NCBI RefSeq assembly: GCF_009617875.1
Contig: NZ_BLAV01000001.1
Coordinates: forward strand, 2,914,001 to 2,978,000
Reading direction: 5' to 3'
Source: Prolixibacter sp. NT017
GTDB taxonomy: Bacteria; Bacteroidota; Bacteroidia; Bacteroidales; Prolixibacteraceae
Length of the DNA stretch: 64,000 nucleotides
The notes beneath the pieces were generated by a model that saw only the letters and a program-made list of their open reading frames with translations, was not told where the DNA came from and did not search any database. The position numbers were made by a program, and so were the translations under genes. Within the stretch, counting starts at the first letter, position 1. Each line of letters starts with the position of its first letter. Positions 36,570-46,538 of this stretch are shown piece after piece.

Positions 36570-38333
36570 ATGAAAATATATAGGTTTATTATAATCGGAA
36601 TGCTCGCACTCGTTTTTGCAACGGGATGTAAAGACGGGTACATCGATGCTATTTCAAAAGTGGCGCCGGGAGCGGACGAATCAGCCCCGCAAATAACCAT
36701 CAATTCTCCAACCGAGAACTATGAACTCAAACTTCCTGAGCAGGTATCATCTATTACGATTGATTTTGAAGCGACCGATGACATTGAGCTCGGAACGGTT
36801 TCAGTAGCATACGACGGAACAGAAATTGCCAGTTTCAGCTCGTCTGATTTCAAAGATTATCGTCGCTTCCTGAAACAGGTGACATACGACAATGTGGAAC
36901 TTGGTCAGCATGAGATTTCGATAACTGCGACTGACCTCGACGGTAAATCGACCACGGCAACCGTCAACTTCTCAAAAGTTTCGCCTTACACGCCGAAATA
37001 TAACGGTGAGAAATTCTATATGCCTTTCGAAGGTGACTATATGGAGATGATCTCTTTCCAGAATGCTACCGTAGTTGGGACACCAGGCTTCTCAGACAAC
37101 GGATTACAGGAAAGCAAAGCCTATGCAGGCGCAACTGATTCATACCTGACGTTCCCAATGGACAACCTGAAGTTCACCGAATTTACGATAGGGTTATGGA
37201 TCAATGTGAATGCTGCTCCCGACCGTGCCGGTATTTTAACTGTTGGTTCTACCGATGACGACGCGGGAAGAATGAACGGCTTCCGCTTATTCCGCGAAGG
37301 AAGTGCCAGCTCTCAGCAAATAAAACTCAATGTGGGTACAGGTGTTGGTGAATCGTGGAACGACGGAGGGGTCATCGATCCAACATTGGGTGATTGGGTA
37401 TATGTTACCATGGTCGTTACCTCAACGGAAAGCATGATTTATCTGGACGGTGCTCTTGTGAGAACAGCCACGTTGTCGGCACCGATTGACTGGACTGGTT
37501 GTACCACGATGAGCATTGGCTCAGGTGCGCCAACCTTTACTTACTGGAATCACTTATCTGATTTAAGTAATTACGATAACATTCGAATCTTCGACAGGGC
37601 ATTGACGCAAGAAGAAATCCAGGCTGTTATCAATGACGATTCTCCTTACGTGCCTAAATACGACGGGGAGATTTTCTATATGCCCTTCGATGGCAATGCG
37701 ACCGATAGGGTTTCCATGACCGATGCTACAACTGTTGGTTCTCCAACTTATGTAGCTGGAAAAGTTGGTCAGGCTTATGAAGGTGCTACCGACTCGTATT
37801 TGACTTTCCCGGCAACAAATTTGCAAAGTGATAACTTCAGTGCTGTTTTCTGGATGAAAGTCAATGGTACTCCTGATAGGGCTGGTATTTTGGTAATGAG
37901 TCCTGAAGATACAGGAAACGCCAATTATCCGGATGTCCAGAATAATCGGACCAGCGGATTCCGCTTCTTCAGGGAAGCTGGTAACCCCGGTATGCAACGA
38001 TTTAAACTAAATGCCGGAAACGGAACAGCTGATACCTGGGTAGACGGTGGAGCCGATGCTGAAGTTGACCCGACGGTAGATACATGGCATTTCTTTGCTT
38101 TCACAATATCAGGTACCGAATGCAATGTCTACGTTGATGGCACACTGGTTAAAAACGCCGCATTTACAGGTATCGATTGGACAGGATGTGATTTGCTGAC
38201 CATCATGTCTGGTGCACCACGTTTCACAGAATGGGGCCATCTGTCTGACTTGAGCATGATGGACGAATTGCGAATATTCAATAAAGCAATTACACAGGAA
38301 GAGATACAAACGATTATGAATGATGCGCAGTGA
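36570..38333 (+). CDS. Surface lipoprotein with Ig-like and two tandem LamG domains
   Basis: A 587-residue lipoprotein (lipobox FATGC near residue 20). Residues 40-140 form an Ig-like domain (SAPQITINSPTENYEL). Two LamG/concanavalin-like jelly rolls of about 215 residues follow (about 145-360 and 365-587). They are clear duplicates, sharing KFYMPFEGD/IFYMPFDGN starts, TDSYLTFP, the DRAGIL turn and a final DNIRIFDRALTQEEIQ/DELRIFNKAITQEEIQ. In the position of SusE/SGBP genes, it is most likely the surface glycan-binding protein of the locus. A terminator follows. Confidence 0.85.
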   Translation: MKIYRFIIIGMLALVFATGCKDGYIDAISKVAPGADESAPQITINSPTENYELKLPEQVSSITIDFEATDDIELGTVSVAYDGTEIASFSSSDFKDYRRFLKQVTYDNVELGQHEISITATDLDGKSTTATVNFSKVSPYTPKYNGEKFYMPFEGDYMEMISFQNATVVGTPGFSDNGLQESKAYAGATDSYLTFPMDNLKFTEFTIGLWINVNAAPDRAGILTVGSTDDDAGRMNGFRLFREGSASSQQIKLNVGTGVGESWNDGGVIDPTLGDWVYVTMVVTSTESMIYLDGALVRTATLSAPIDWTGCTTMSIGSGAPTFTYWNHLSDLSNYDNIRIFDRALTQEEIQAVINDDSPYVPKYDGEIFYMPFDGNATDRVSMTDATTVGSPTYVAGKVGQAYEGATDSYLTFPATNLQSDNFSAVFWMKVNGTPDRAGILVMSPEDTGNANYPDVQNNRTSGFRFFREAGNPGMQRFKLNAGNGTADTWVDGGADAEVDPTVDTWHFFAFTISGTECNVYVDGTLVKNAAFTGIDWTGCDLLTIMSGAPRFTEWGHLSDLSMMDELRIFNKAITQEEIQTIMNDAQ

Positions 38334-38437
38334 TCCAGCAACGGTATTTTTTACCGACCAACTGTGAATCCTCTGCGTTCTCAAACGTCATTTTTCATAG
38401 ATTATAGATTAGATAGGTTCTTCTGACAGTGGGAATG

Positions 38438-38466
38438 GCTGCCCGGAAGCATCCGGGCAGCTTTTT
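38438..38466 (+). terminator. Terminator after the susCD-LamG unit
   Basis: Nine-base GC-rich arms (GCTGCCCGG / CCGGGCAGC) with a 6-base loop and TTTTT, 105 bp past the stop. It separates binding and uptake genes from the enzyme genes. Confidence 0.9.
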
Positions 38467-38592
38467 CTATCTAAACAACCTGCCAGACAAGGCATGATCT
38501 GTCTCTTCTATCCTTTTGGGAACAATCTTTTTTTTGACATCCGAATAAACCAAACAAACAGGGATTCTCTGCCCTGAAAGAGCACCGAGCAT

Positions 38593-39969
38593 ATGAAAAT
38601 ATTGATGACAAGCCTACTCCTGCTCCTAATGGCTGGATGCGTTCATTCCGGTAAAAAAGATGGGAAACAGGAAGCAAAAAAGGGGAGATATGCTGACCTG
38701 ACCGACAATCAACTGCTGGATACAGTTCAATACCAAACCTTTCAGTATTTCTGGGACGGAGCCGAGCCCAATTCCGGGATGGCCCGCGAACGGATCCACA
38801 TGGACAATAAGTACCCGCAGAACGACCAGAACGTAGTAACGTTGGGAGGTTCCGGCTTTGGAGTGATGGCCATTTTGGTAGGCGTCGAGCGTGGTTTCAT
38901 TACCCGAAAAGAAGCATTTACCCGTTACCGGAAGATTGTCGATTTTCTGGCGACAGCCGACCGGTTCCATGGCGCGTGGCCGCACTGGCTGCACGGCGAA
39001 ACCGGGAAGGTAAAGCCTTTCAGCAAAAAAGACGATGGAGGCGATCTGGTCGAAACGGCTTTTATGATACAAGGCTTACTGACAGTTGCTGAATACTTTA
39101 AAGATGGTAATGCCGATGAACAAAAACTGGCCTCCGATATCCAGACATTGTGGAAAGAAGTAGACTGGAACTGGTACACCAAAGGAGGCGAAAACGTTTT
39201 GTACTGGCACTGGTCGCCCGATTACGGCTGGGATATGAATTTCCCGGTAGGTGGTTACAACGAGTGTTTGATAATGTATGTGCTGGCAGCTTCGTCACCA
39301 ACTCACCCTATTCAACCCGCTGTTTATCACGAAGGCTGGACCTGCCACGGAACCATTGAAAAAGATACGGTGTACTACGGACTTCATACTGTCCTCAATC
39401 ATTACGAACACAACAATGATCCGGTGGGGCCGCTGTTCTGGGCACATTACTCATACCTGGGACTCAATCCACATGGATTATCCGATCAGTACGCCGACTA
39501 CTGGAAACTCAACCGGAATCATGCGCTGATTAATTACCGTTATGCGCTCGACAATCCCAAGGAATATAAAGGTTATGGAAAAGAGCAATGGGGACTGACC
39601 TCCAGCTATTCCATGAAAGGATATGCTGGTCATCATCCCGGGGAAGCAGATTTAGGCGTGATTTCTCCAACCGCTGCACTTTCATCCTTCCCATACACTC
39701 CTAAAGAGTCAATGCAGTTTCTGAAATATCTCTACCTGAAAGCAGATTCATTGGTTGGAGAGTTTGGCCCGTACGACGCCTACAGCGACACCTATCATTG
39801 GTATACGCCTCGCTACCTGGCTATCGACCAGGGACCGATTCCGGTGATGATTGAAAACTACCGGACCGGTTTGCTCTGGAAATCATTCATGCAAAATGAA
39901 GATGTTCAGAGAGGTTTGAAAAGACTGGGATTTACCGTGGCATCCGAATCCGCAAAAGCGGAAGAATGA
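38593..39969 (+). CDS. GH144-family glucanase lipoprotein
   Basis: A 458-residue lipoprotein (lipobox LMAGC near residue 16) made almost entirely of the glucoamylase-like (PF10091) alpha/alpha-barrel that defines GH144. Family segments seen: YFWDGAEPNSGMARER, DDGGDLVETAFMIQGL, NVLYWHWSPDYGW, GPLFWAHYSYLGLNPHG, and AIDQGPIPVMIENYRTGL. Characterised GH144 enzymes (Chitinophaga pinensis, Parabacteroides distasonis) cut beta-1,2-glucan to sophorose or longer sophorooligosaccharides. First gene of the four-gene enzyme operon. Confidence 0.88.
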   Translation: MKILMTSLLLLLMAGCVHSGKKDGKQEAKKGRYADLTDNQLLDTVQYQTFQYFWDGAEPNSGMARERIHMDNKYPQNDQNVVTLGGSGFGVMAILVGVERGFITRKEAFTRYRKIVDFLATADRFHGAWPHWLHGETGKVKPFSKKDDGGDLVETAFMIQGLLTVAEYFKDGNADEQKLASDIQTLWKEVDWNWYTKGGENVLYWHWSPDYGWDMNFPVGGYNECLIMYVLAASSPTHPIQPAVYHEGWTCHGTIEKDTVYYGLHTVLNHYEHNNDPVGPLFWAHYSYLGLNPHGLSDQYADYWKLNRNHALINYRYALDNPKEYKGYGKEQWGLTSSYSMKGYAGHHPGEADLGVISPTAALSSFPYTPKESMQFLKYLYLKADSLVGEFGPYDAYSDTYHWYTPRYLAIDQGPIPVMIENYRTGLLWKSFMQNEDVQRGLKRLGFTVASESAKAEE

Positions 39970-39994
39970 ATTACAACCATTAACTGAACCGAAA

Positions 39995-42403
39995 ATGAAT
40001 AAAAGCAGGCTAGTCGTTCTCATCATTTTAATCGGGCTTTTCCGCACCGGATGGGCGCAGGAAGTAACTTTCTTCTCGGAAGGAACGGACGCAACCTATT
40101 ACGACCAGGGACTGGTGGATGTGGCCAACCTGGGCGAAAGCATCTTCGAGCATACCTATCCGCCGGGAGCACCGCAATACGACGACAAAGTTCCCTGCTC
40201 AACCACAGCATACCAGGGAGCGACTTCACTGAAGTTTAACTACACCTCCTCTCCTAACGGAAACTGGAAAGCAACGATCTTCCGTAACGACTGGTCCACT
40301 GCTGATATATCGGGAATGGATTCCATTTCGTTTTACGTTTACACGGACAATACTTTCCCGGCTTCAGCCCTGCCACTAATTGGCATCAGGGCAATTCAGG
40401 CCGGCGGTACTTCTGAAGTTTCTTCCCAGTTATACGCATTAGCCGATTACAACAACGACCTGCAAACCGGACAATGGAACCGGGTTACCTTTCCGCTAAG
40501 CGTAATCTTTAACGACGCGAACAACAGCACACTCGATTTCACGAAAGCAAAGGGAATCATTTTCAACCAATCGGAGAACGATAACAGCTCGAGGCTGATC
40601 CTGATTGATGAAATTACCGCTTTCAAAAGCATCACTGACGTACCGGCAGTCACGGGACTTACTGCTACAGGCTATGACAGCCACGCCGAGTTGAATTGGA
40701 CGATTCCCATGAATGATTTGTCCTACCGGGTTGATGCTTCGTTCGATGGTGGGCAGACTTTCGAACTCAGAGGCGAAACTACGCAGAATTACTACCTGGA
40801 CTTCGTTCCGGCAAGTGCAAAAAACTCAACCATCACGTACCGTGTCACCTCGACCACTCAAGGAAAAGAATCAACACCTGTCCAGCAAACGGCTACCCTC
40901 AGGGACTTTACCGATGATGAGCTACTGGATATGACCGAACGGTATGCGTTTCGCTATTTCTGGGAAGGCGCGCATCAGGCAACAGGCATGCCGCTTGAAC
41001 GCTCCAATGGCAATGGAACAACGGCTGCTTCGGGTGCTACCGGAATGGGATTGATGGCCATGATCGTGGCTTATGAACGGGAATATCGTCCACGCGATGA
41101 AATCAAAGACCGGATTCTGAAAATCCTGAATTTTCTTGAAAACTGCGATCGACATCATGGAGCCTGGTCGCACTGGTATAATGCCGATACATACAAAACG
41201 CAGCCGTTCACTACCGATGATGATGGTGGCGATTTGGTCGAAACGTCATATGTAGTACAGGGACTGATTGCCCTAAAAAACTACTTCACGGGAACGGATG
41301 ACAAATCGGTTCAAATCAGGCAAAAGGCCGATCTGTTATGGAAAGGTGTGGATTGGGACTGGTATCGGCAGGATGGACAAAATGTGCTGTATTGGCACTG
41401 GTCGCCCAACTACGGCTTTGCAAAAAACATGAAAGTGCAGGGCTGGAATGAGTGCCTCACAACTTACCTGATGGCAGCCGCCTCTCCCACACACGGCATT
41501 CCCAAAGAAGTGTATGAGCAGGGCTGGGCCCGCAATGGCAGCATCGTTAACCAACGCACATTCTACAATTTTCCGATCAGTTTGTCACCCGACTGGGGCG
41601 GTCCGTTGTTCTGGATTCACTACTCCTTTCTGGGAGTCAATCCGCACGGGTTGAAAGATCAGTATGCCGACTACTGGCTGGAAAATGTCAACACCGCGAA
41701 AATTCACCACGTCTACGCGGTCGACAATCCAAAGAATTTCCCGAGTTACAGCGACAAGTGTTGGGGCCTCACCGCCAGCGACGACCCGGATGGCTACACC
41801 GCGCACAGACCATACGATAACGACAACGGAACGATCAGCCCGACGGCGGCTCTGGCCAGTATGCCCTACACGCCAACCGAATCCCTGAAGGCACTGAAGT
41901 ATTTCTATCGCGAACGCGGTCAGGAACTGTTTGGCCTGTACGGACCTTATGACGCCTTCAATGATAACGTAAACTGGGTCCAACCAGCCTACATCGGAAT
42001 TGATCAAGGTCCCATTGTGGTGATGATTGAAAACTACCGGACCGGTTTGTTGTGGAACACCCTGATGAAGGATAGCGACGTGCAGGCCGGGTTGGATAAG
42101 CTCGGCTTTCAGTACCAAACCTCAACCGACGTAAACGATATTCTCAGCAACAAACAGGAATTCAGCGTATATCCCAATCCGGGAAACGGACAGGTAACCA
42201 TCGATTTTCCGGCTATCAATACACAGCGCACTGTAGAAGTGAATGTTTTCTCGCTCGACGGCCGGTTGGTTTTGAAGAAGAACATAACAAGCTCCGGTGC
42301 TGAGATTTTTGTCGACTGTTCTGCTTTGCCCGATGGAATGTATATCCTGCAGCTCGTCAACGGCAACAACTATGGCCAAACCAAACTGGTCATTCGGAAA
42401 TAA
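39995..42403 (+). CDS. Multidomain GH144 glucanase exported by T9SS
   Basis: An 802-residue enzyme with a signal peptide (to about residue 21). Residues 25-205 form a beta-sandwich resembling carbohydrate-binding modules (TSLKFNYTSSPNGNWKA, ISFYVYTDNTFP). A fibronectin-III-like domain spans about 215-305. The GH144 barrel spans about 308-705 and repeats all the segments of the preceding gene. A type IX sorting domain follows (715-802; FSVYPNPGNGQVTIDF to GQTKLVIRK). The protein should be released or attached at the cell surface, so it probably makes the first cuts while the lipoprotein paralogue trims. Confidence 0.9.
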   Translation: MNKSRLVVLIILIGLFRTGWAQEVTFFSEGTDATYYDQGLVDVANLGESIFEHTYPPGAPQYDDKVPCSTTAYQGATSLKFNYTSSPNGNWKATIFRNDWSTADISGMDSISFYVYTDNTFPASALPLIGIRAIQAGGTSEVSSQLYALADYNNDLQTGQWNRVTFPLSVIFNDANNSTLDFTKAKGIIFNQSENDNSSRLILIDEITAFKSITDVPAVTGLTATGYDSHAELNWTIPMNDLSYRVDASFDGGQTFELRGETTQNYYLDFVPASAKNSTITYRVTSTTQGKESTPVQQTATLRDFTDDELLDMTERYAFRYFWEGAHQATGMPLERSNGNGTTAASGATGMGLMAMIVAYEREYRPRDEIKDRILKILNFLENCDRHHGAWSHWYNADTYKTQPFTTDDDGGDLVETSYVVQGLIALKNYFTGTDDKSVQIRQKADLLWKGVDWDWYRQDGQNVLYWHWSPNYGFAKNMKVQGWNECLTTYLMAAASPTHGIPKEVYEQGWARNGSIVNQRTFYNFPISLSPDWGGPLFWIHYSFLGVNPHGLKDQYADYWLENVNTAKIHHVYAVDNPKNFPSYSDKCWGLTASDDPDGYTAHRPYDNDNGTISPTAALASMPYTPTESLKALKYFYRERGQELFGLYGPYDAFNDNVNWVQPAYIGIDQGPIVVMIENYRTGLLWNTLMKDSDVQAGLDKLGFQYQTSTDVNDILSNKQEFSVYPNPGNGQVTIDFPAINTQRTVEVNVFSLDGRLVLKKNITSSGAEIFVDCSALPDGMYILQLVNGNNYGQTKLVIRK

Positions 42404-42456
42404 GCCAAAAAACATAGTTTGATAAATAAGGAAAACCGATAAAGACCCAATAAACA

Positions 42457-44802
42457 ATGAAGCAACGAGTGAACATGCCCATATCGCTTTTGATATGGCT
42501 AACGCGATGGACGAAACAGTTAAAACGGAAATTTTATCTGCCGGTAGTGCTGCCAATTCTGGTAGCAGCCTGCACGTCGACAAATCATCAGTCTCCTATG
42601 GATCGGAAGATTGATGGCCTGATGAAACAGATGACCCTGGAGGAGAAGATCGGACAGTTGAACCTGCCCGGAGCCGGTGATATCACCACCGGCGAAGCAA
42701 CCAATTCGGATATTGCCTCTAAAATAAAGGCCGGCGAAGTGGGTGGCCTTTTCAACATCAAAACCGCCGAAAAAATTCGGGAAGTCCAAAAAATAGCTGT
42801 CGAGCAAAGCCGGTTGAAAATTCCGTTGATTTTCGGGATGGACGTCATCCATGGATACCAAACGGTTTTCCCGATTCCGTTGGGACTGTCCTGTAGCTGG
42901 GATATGCCGCTGATTGAACAGTCGGCTCGCATTGCAGCGATTGAGGCCAGCGCCGACGGTATCTGCTGGACCTTCTCTCCCATGGTGGATATTTCCCGTG
43001 ATCCGCGCTGGGGACGAATGGCAGAAGGAAGTGGTGAAGACCCGTATCTGGGTTCCGAAATTGCCAAAGCCATGGTGAAAGGCTACCAAGGCGACTCGCT
43101 GACTAAAAACAACACCATCATGGCGTGTGTGAAGCATTTTGCTTTGTATGGCGCTGTAGAAGCCGGGCGTGATTATAACACCACTGATATGAGCCACATC
43201 CGGATGTACAACGAATATTTTCCGCCCTACAAGGCGGCGGTGGACGCCGGCGCGGGAAGTGTGATGACGTCCTTCAACGAAGTCGACGGAATTCCGGCCA
43301 GCGGCAATAAATGGCTGATGACCGATGTTCTGCGCAAACAATGGGGCTTCAAAGGATTCGTGGTAACCGATTTTACGGCGATTAATGAAATGACCGCCCA
43401 CGGAATGGGTGACCTGCAAACGGTTTCAGCACTGGCATTGAAAGCCGGAGTCGACATGGACATGGTAGGCGAAGGCTTCGTCAAAACGCTCAAGAAGTCG
43501 TTGGAAGAAGGTAAAATTACCCAAGAGGAGATCGACCGGGCCTGCCGACTAGTTCTCGAAGCGAAATACAAATTGGGACTGTTCGACGATCCGTATCGCT
43601 ACTGTGACACTCAGAGAGCAAAAACAGACATATTTACACCTGAACACCGCAAAATTGCCCGCGAAACAGCAGCACAAAGTTTTGTTCTGCTCAAAAATGA
43701 AAAACAGGTTCTGCCGTTGCAGAAAAAAGGCACCATCGCCCTGATTGGACCATTGGCAGCGAACCGCGAAAACATGGATGGTACCTGGAGCGTCGCCGGC
43801 GATTTCAAAAAATCGGTTTCGTTGTTGGATGGTATCCGAAATGTGGCCGGCGACAACGTGAAAGTGATTTACGCGAAGGGTGCCAATGTAGTTGCCGATT
43901 CTGCACTGGAAGCTCGCGTAAGCATATTCGGCAAACCCACCTACCGGGATAGTCGTCCACCGGAAGTGATGATCCGGGAGGCCGTAAACGCTGCCCGCAA
44001 AGCCGATGTGGTAGTGGCAGCCCTGGGCGAAGCCGCAGAAATGAGCGGTGAAAGCTCCAGCATGTCGCACATTGAACTACCCGAAAACCAGCGTGAACTG
44101 CTCAAAGCGCTACTCAAAACCGGAAAGCCGGTCGTTATGGTACTCTTTAACGGACGTCCAATGGCCATCAAGTGGGAACAGGAACATGTTCCGGCCATCC
44201 TCGATGTATGGTTTGGTGGAACCGAAGCGGGCAACGCCATTGCTGATGTGCTGTTTGGTGATGTCAATCCTTCCGGAAAACTGACTGCAACGTTCCCGCA
44301 AAACATGGGACAAGTACCAATTTTCTACAACCACAAAAACACGGGCCGGCCGCTTCCGAAAGGAAAATGGTTCACGAAATTCCGTTCCAATTATCTGGAC
44401 GTTTCCAATGCTCCGTTGTATCCGTTTGGATTTGGCCTTAGTTATACGACTTTCGACTACGGCAAAATAAAACTGAGCAGCGCTTCCCTTACCGGAAACG
44501 AGACGCTCACCGTTTCGGTTCCGGTCACCAATTCCGGAAACCGGGAAGGAAAAGAAGTAGTTCAGCTCTACATCCGCGATATGGTGGGAAGTGTCACCCG
44601 TCCGGTGAAGGAACTCAAAGGATTTCAGAAGATCGACCTGAAAGCCGGTGAAACCAAAACAGTGACCTTCCATATCACGCCCGACGACCTGAAGTTTTAC
44701 AACTACGACTTGAAATACGACTGGGAACCGGGTGATTTTAAAATCATGGTGGGCGGAAATTCAAGAGATGTGCAATCAGCCAGGATAAACTGGCAGGAAT
44801 AA
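42457..44802 (+). CDS. GH3 beta-glucosidase lipoprotein
   Basis: A 781-residue GH3 enzyme with a lipobox at LVAACTS near residue 39. Starting at Met1 gives an unusually long hydrophilic stretch before the hydrophobic core; Met7 is possible. The (alpha/beta)8 domain has the nucleophile Asp in GFVVTDFTAI near residue 305. The alpha/beta sandwich holds the acid/base Glu in the AAEMSGESSSMSH loop, and a fibronectin-like domain ends the protein. Beside two GH144 genes it probably splits sophorose or beta-1,2-oligosaccharides to glucose, as a known Bacteroides GH3 does. Confidence 0.9.
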   Translation: MKQRVNMPISLLIWLTRWTKQLKRKFYLPVVLPILVAACTSTNHQSPMDRKIDGLMKQMTLEEKIGQLNLPGAGDITTGEATNSDIASKIKAGEVGGLFNIKTAEKIREVQKIAVEQSRLKIPLIFGMDVIHGYQTVFPIPLGLSCSWDMPLIEQSARIAAIEASADGICWTFSPMVDISRDPRWGRMAEGSGEDPYLGSEIAKAMVKGYQGDSLTKNNTIMACVKHFALYGAVEAGRDYNTTDMSHIRMYNEYFPPYKAAVDAGAGSVMTSFNEVDGIPASGNKWLMTDVLRKQWGFKGFVVTDFTAINEMTAHGMGDLQTVSALALKAGVDMDMVGEGFVKTLKKSLEEGKITQEEIDRACRLVLEAKYKLGLFDDPYRYCDTQRAKTDIFTPEHRKIARETAAQSFVLLKNEKQVLPLQKKGTIALIGPLAANRENMDGTWSVAGDFKKSVSLLDGIRNVAGDNVKVIYAKGANVVADSALEARVSIFGKPTYRDSRPPEVMIREAVNAARKADVVVAALGEAAEMSGESSSMSHIELPENQRELLKALLKTGKPVVMVLFNGRPMAIKWEQEHVPAILDVWFGGTEAGNAIADVLFGDVNPSGKLTATFPQNMGQVPIFYNHKNTGRPLPKGKWFTKFRSNYLDVSNAPLYPFGFGLSYTTFDYGKIKLSSASLTGNETLTVSVPVTNSGNREGKEVVQLYIRDMVGSVTRPVKELKGFQKIDLKAGETKTVTFHITPDDLKFYNYDLKYDWEPGDFKIMVGGNSRDVQSARINWQE

Positions 44803-44820
44803 TTTATAAAACGTCAAATT

Positions 44821-46440
44821 ATGGAATCTCATTTTTTAAAAGGGAAAACCATTGCAGCTGCTGGACTGGGAGCTTTAAGTTTGTTTTCTGCCTGCAACCA
44901 AAAGGCACCGGTGCCTAAAAAGCCCAACATCATTTTCATCATGAGCGATGATCATGCCTACCAAGCTATTAGCGCGTACGATCAGAAGCTGATTCAAACG
45001 CCCAATATTGACCAGATTGCCAACCAGGGGGCGCGTTTCGACCATTGCTTTGTTACCAATTCGTTGTGTAGTCCCAGTCGCGCAGTAATTCTCACGGGGC
45101 AGTACAGCCACCGGACCGGCGCGCGGGACAACTCCTTTTCAATGAGAATCAAACCGGACATTACGACTTTCCCCATGCTGTTGCAAAAAGCCGGTTATCA
45201 AACAGCCATCGTTGGGAAATGGCACCTCCTCAACAAACCCAAAGGTTTCAACTATTCTTCCATCCTGATTGGGCAAGGGAATTATTATAACCCCGATTTT
45301 ATCACGAATGGCGACACGGCACGGGCACATGGCTATGCGACTGACGTTACCATGGACAAGGCACTTAACTGGCTTTCGAGTATGCGGGATAAAAGCAATC
45401 CATTCTGTCTGATGATTCACAACAAGGCGCCGCACCGTGACTGGCTGCCCGACACCACCGATTTCCACGAATTCAGCAAAGACCTTCCTCTGCCGGCCAC
45501 ATTGTTCGACGACTATTCCGGACGGGGGAAAGCTGCCCACGAGCAGATGATGGAAATCGACAAAAACATGCATTTGTATAATGACCTGAAATATAATGCA
45601 TCGGGGCCGATCCCCAACGACGCACCTACCGACCTTCGTCGTGAGCTTGACCGCATGGATAGTGCTCAGCGTACTGCCGTACTTAAATTCTACGCCAGCG
45701 AAGATGCAAAGGCAGATACGTCCAAAATGACGCACCGGGAATTCGTTATCTGGAAATATCAGCGGTACGTAAAAGATTACCTCCGCTGTATCCGTTCGGT
45801 TGACCGGAATGTAGGCCGGTTATTGGATTATTTGAAACAGGCGGGATTGCTCGACAATACCCTGATTGTTTATACGTCGGACCAGGGAATGTATCTCGGA
45901 GAGCACGGCTGGTTTGACAAACGGTTCATGTACAAACAGTCGTTCCGGACGCCTTTGTTGATGCGCTATCCGCCGAAAATCAAGCCCGGCACCATAGTTG
46001 ATGCGATGGCCATGAATCTCGATTTTGGTCCGACATTCCTTGATTTGGCTGGCGTTCCGCAACCTGATTACATGCAAGGCACTTCATTGGTGCCGTTGTT
46101 CAGCGGAAAGACGCCGGCAGACTGGAGAAAGGCGGTTTATTATCATTTCTATGAATACCCTGGCTGGCACGCCGTAAAACGACATTACGGTATCCGGACA
46201 CAGCGATATAAGCTCATTCATTTCTATTACAATGTGAACGAATGGGAGTTATACGATCTGAAAAACGATCCGGAAGAGATGCAAAATGTGTACGACAACC
46301 CGGATTACCGGCAAGTCAGAGATTCGTTGACGACACAGTTACGACTGCTGCAGAAGAAATACGGGGATTCCGATTCACTGGCAGAAAAATTTTTGGAGCA
46401 TGATAAACCAATGATGGATAGATTTAAGAACGTCTATTAA
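44821..46440 (+). CDS. S1 family sulfatase lipoprotein (S1_11-like)
   Basis: A 539-residue sulfatase. Cys83 lies in CSPSR, the C-x-P-S-R signature converted to formylglycine, and the metal-site SDDHAYQAIS segment follows KPNIIFI. The late DQGMYLGEHGWFDKR and RYKLIHFYY blocks are typical of S1_11-like enzymes, several of which remove 6-O-sulfate from N-acetylglucosamine. A lipobox (FSAC) at residue 25 indicates envelope anchoring. It starts 18 bp after the GH3 gene and ends at a terminator, so it belongs to the operon. The maturase that makes formylglycine is not in the window. Confidence 0.88.
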   Translation: MESHFLKGKTIAAAGLGALSLFSACNQKAPVPKKPNIIFIMSDDHAYQAISAYDQKLIQTPNIDQIANQGARFDHCFVTNSLCSPSRAVILTGQYSHRTGARDNSFSMRIKPDITTFPMLLQKAGYQTAIVGKWHLLNKPKGFNYSSILIGQGNYYNPDFITNGDTARAHGYATDVTMDKALNWLSSMRDKSNPFCLMIHNKAPHRDWLPDTTDFHEFSKDLPLPATLFDDYSGRGKAAHEQMMEIDKNMHLYNDLKYNASGPIPNDAPTDLRRELDRMDSAQRTAVLKFYASEDAKADTSKMTHREFVIWKYQRYVKDYLRCIRSVDRNVGRLLDYLKQAGLLDNTLIVYTSDQGMYLGEHGWFDKRFMYKQSFRTPLLMRYPPKIKPGTIVDAMAMNLDFGPTFLDLAGVPQPDYMQGTSLVPLFSGKTPADWRKAVYYHFYEYPGWHAVKRHYGIRTQRYKLIHFYYNVNEWELYDLKNDPEEMQNVYDNPDYRQVRDSLTTQLRLLQKKYGDSDSLAEKFLEHDKPMMDRFKNVY

Positions 46441-46502
46441 AGACGATGAGACATTGGACTGATTCTAACTAAAAGCGAACTATTCATCGAAGTGTAGAGT
46501 TC

Positions 46503-46536
46503 CCCGCCTGAGGCTAAGCAACGGGCGGGGATATTC
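46503..46536. terminator. Terminator between the PUL and the 599-aa gene
   Basis: Arms CCCCGCCTG and CGGGCGGGG with an 11-base loop lie between two converging genes, followed on the plus strand by a T-rich stretch (ATATTCTTTT). Confidence 0.75.
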
Positions 46537-46538
46537 TT

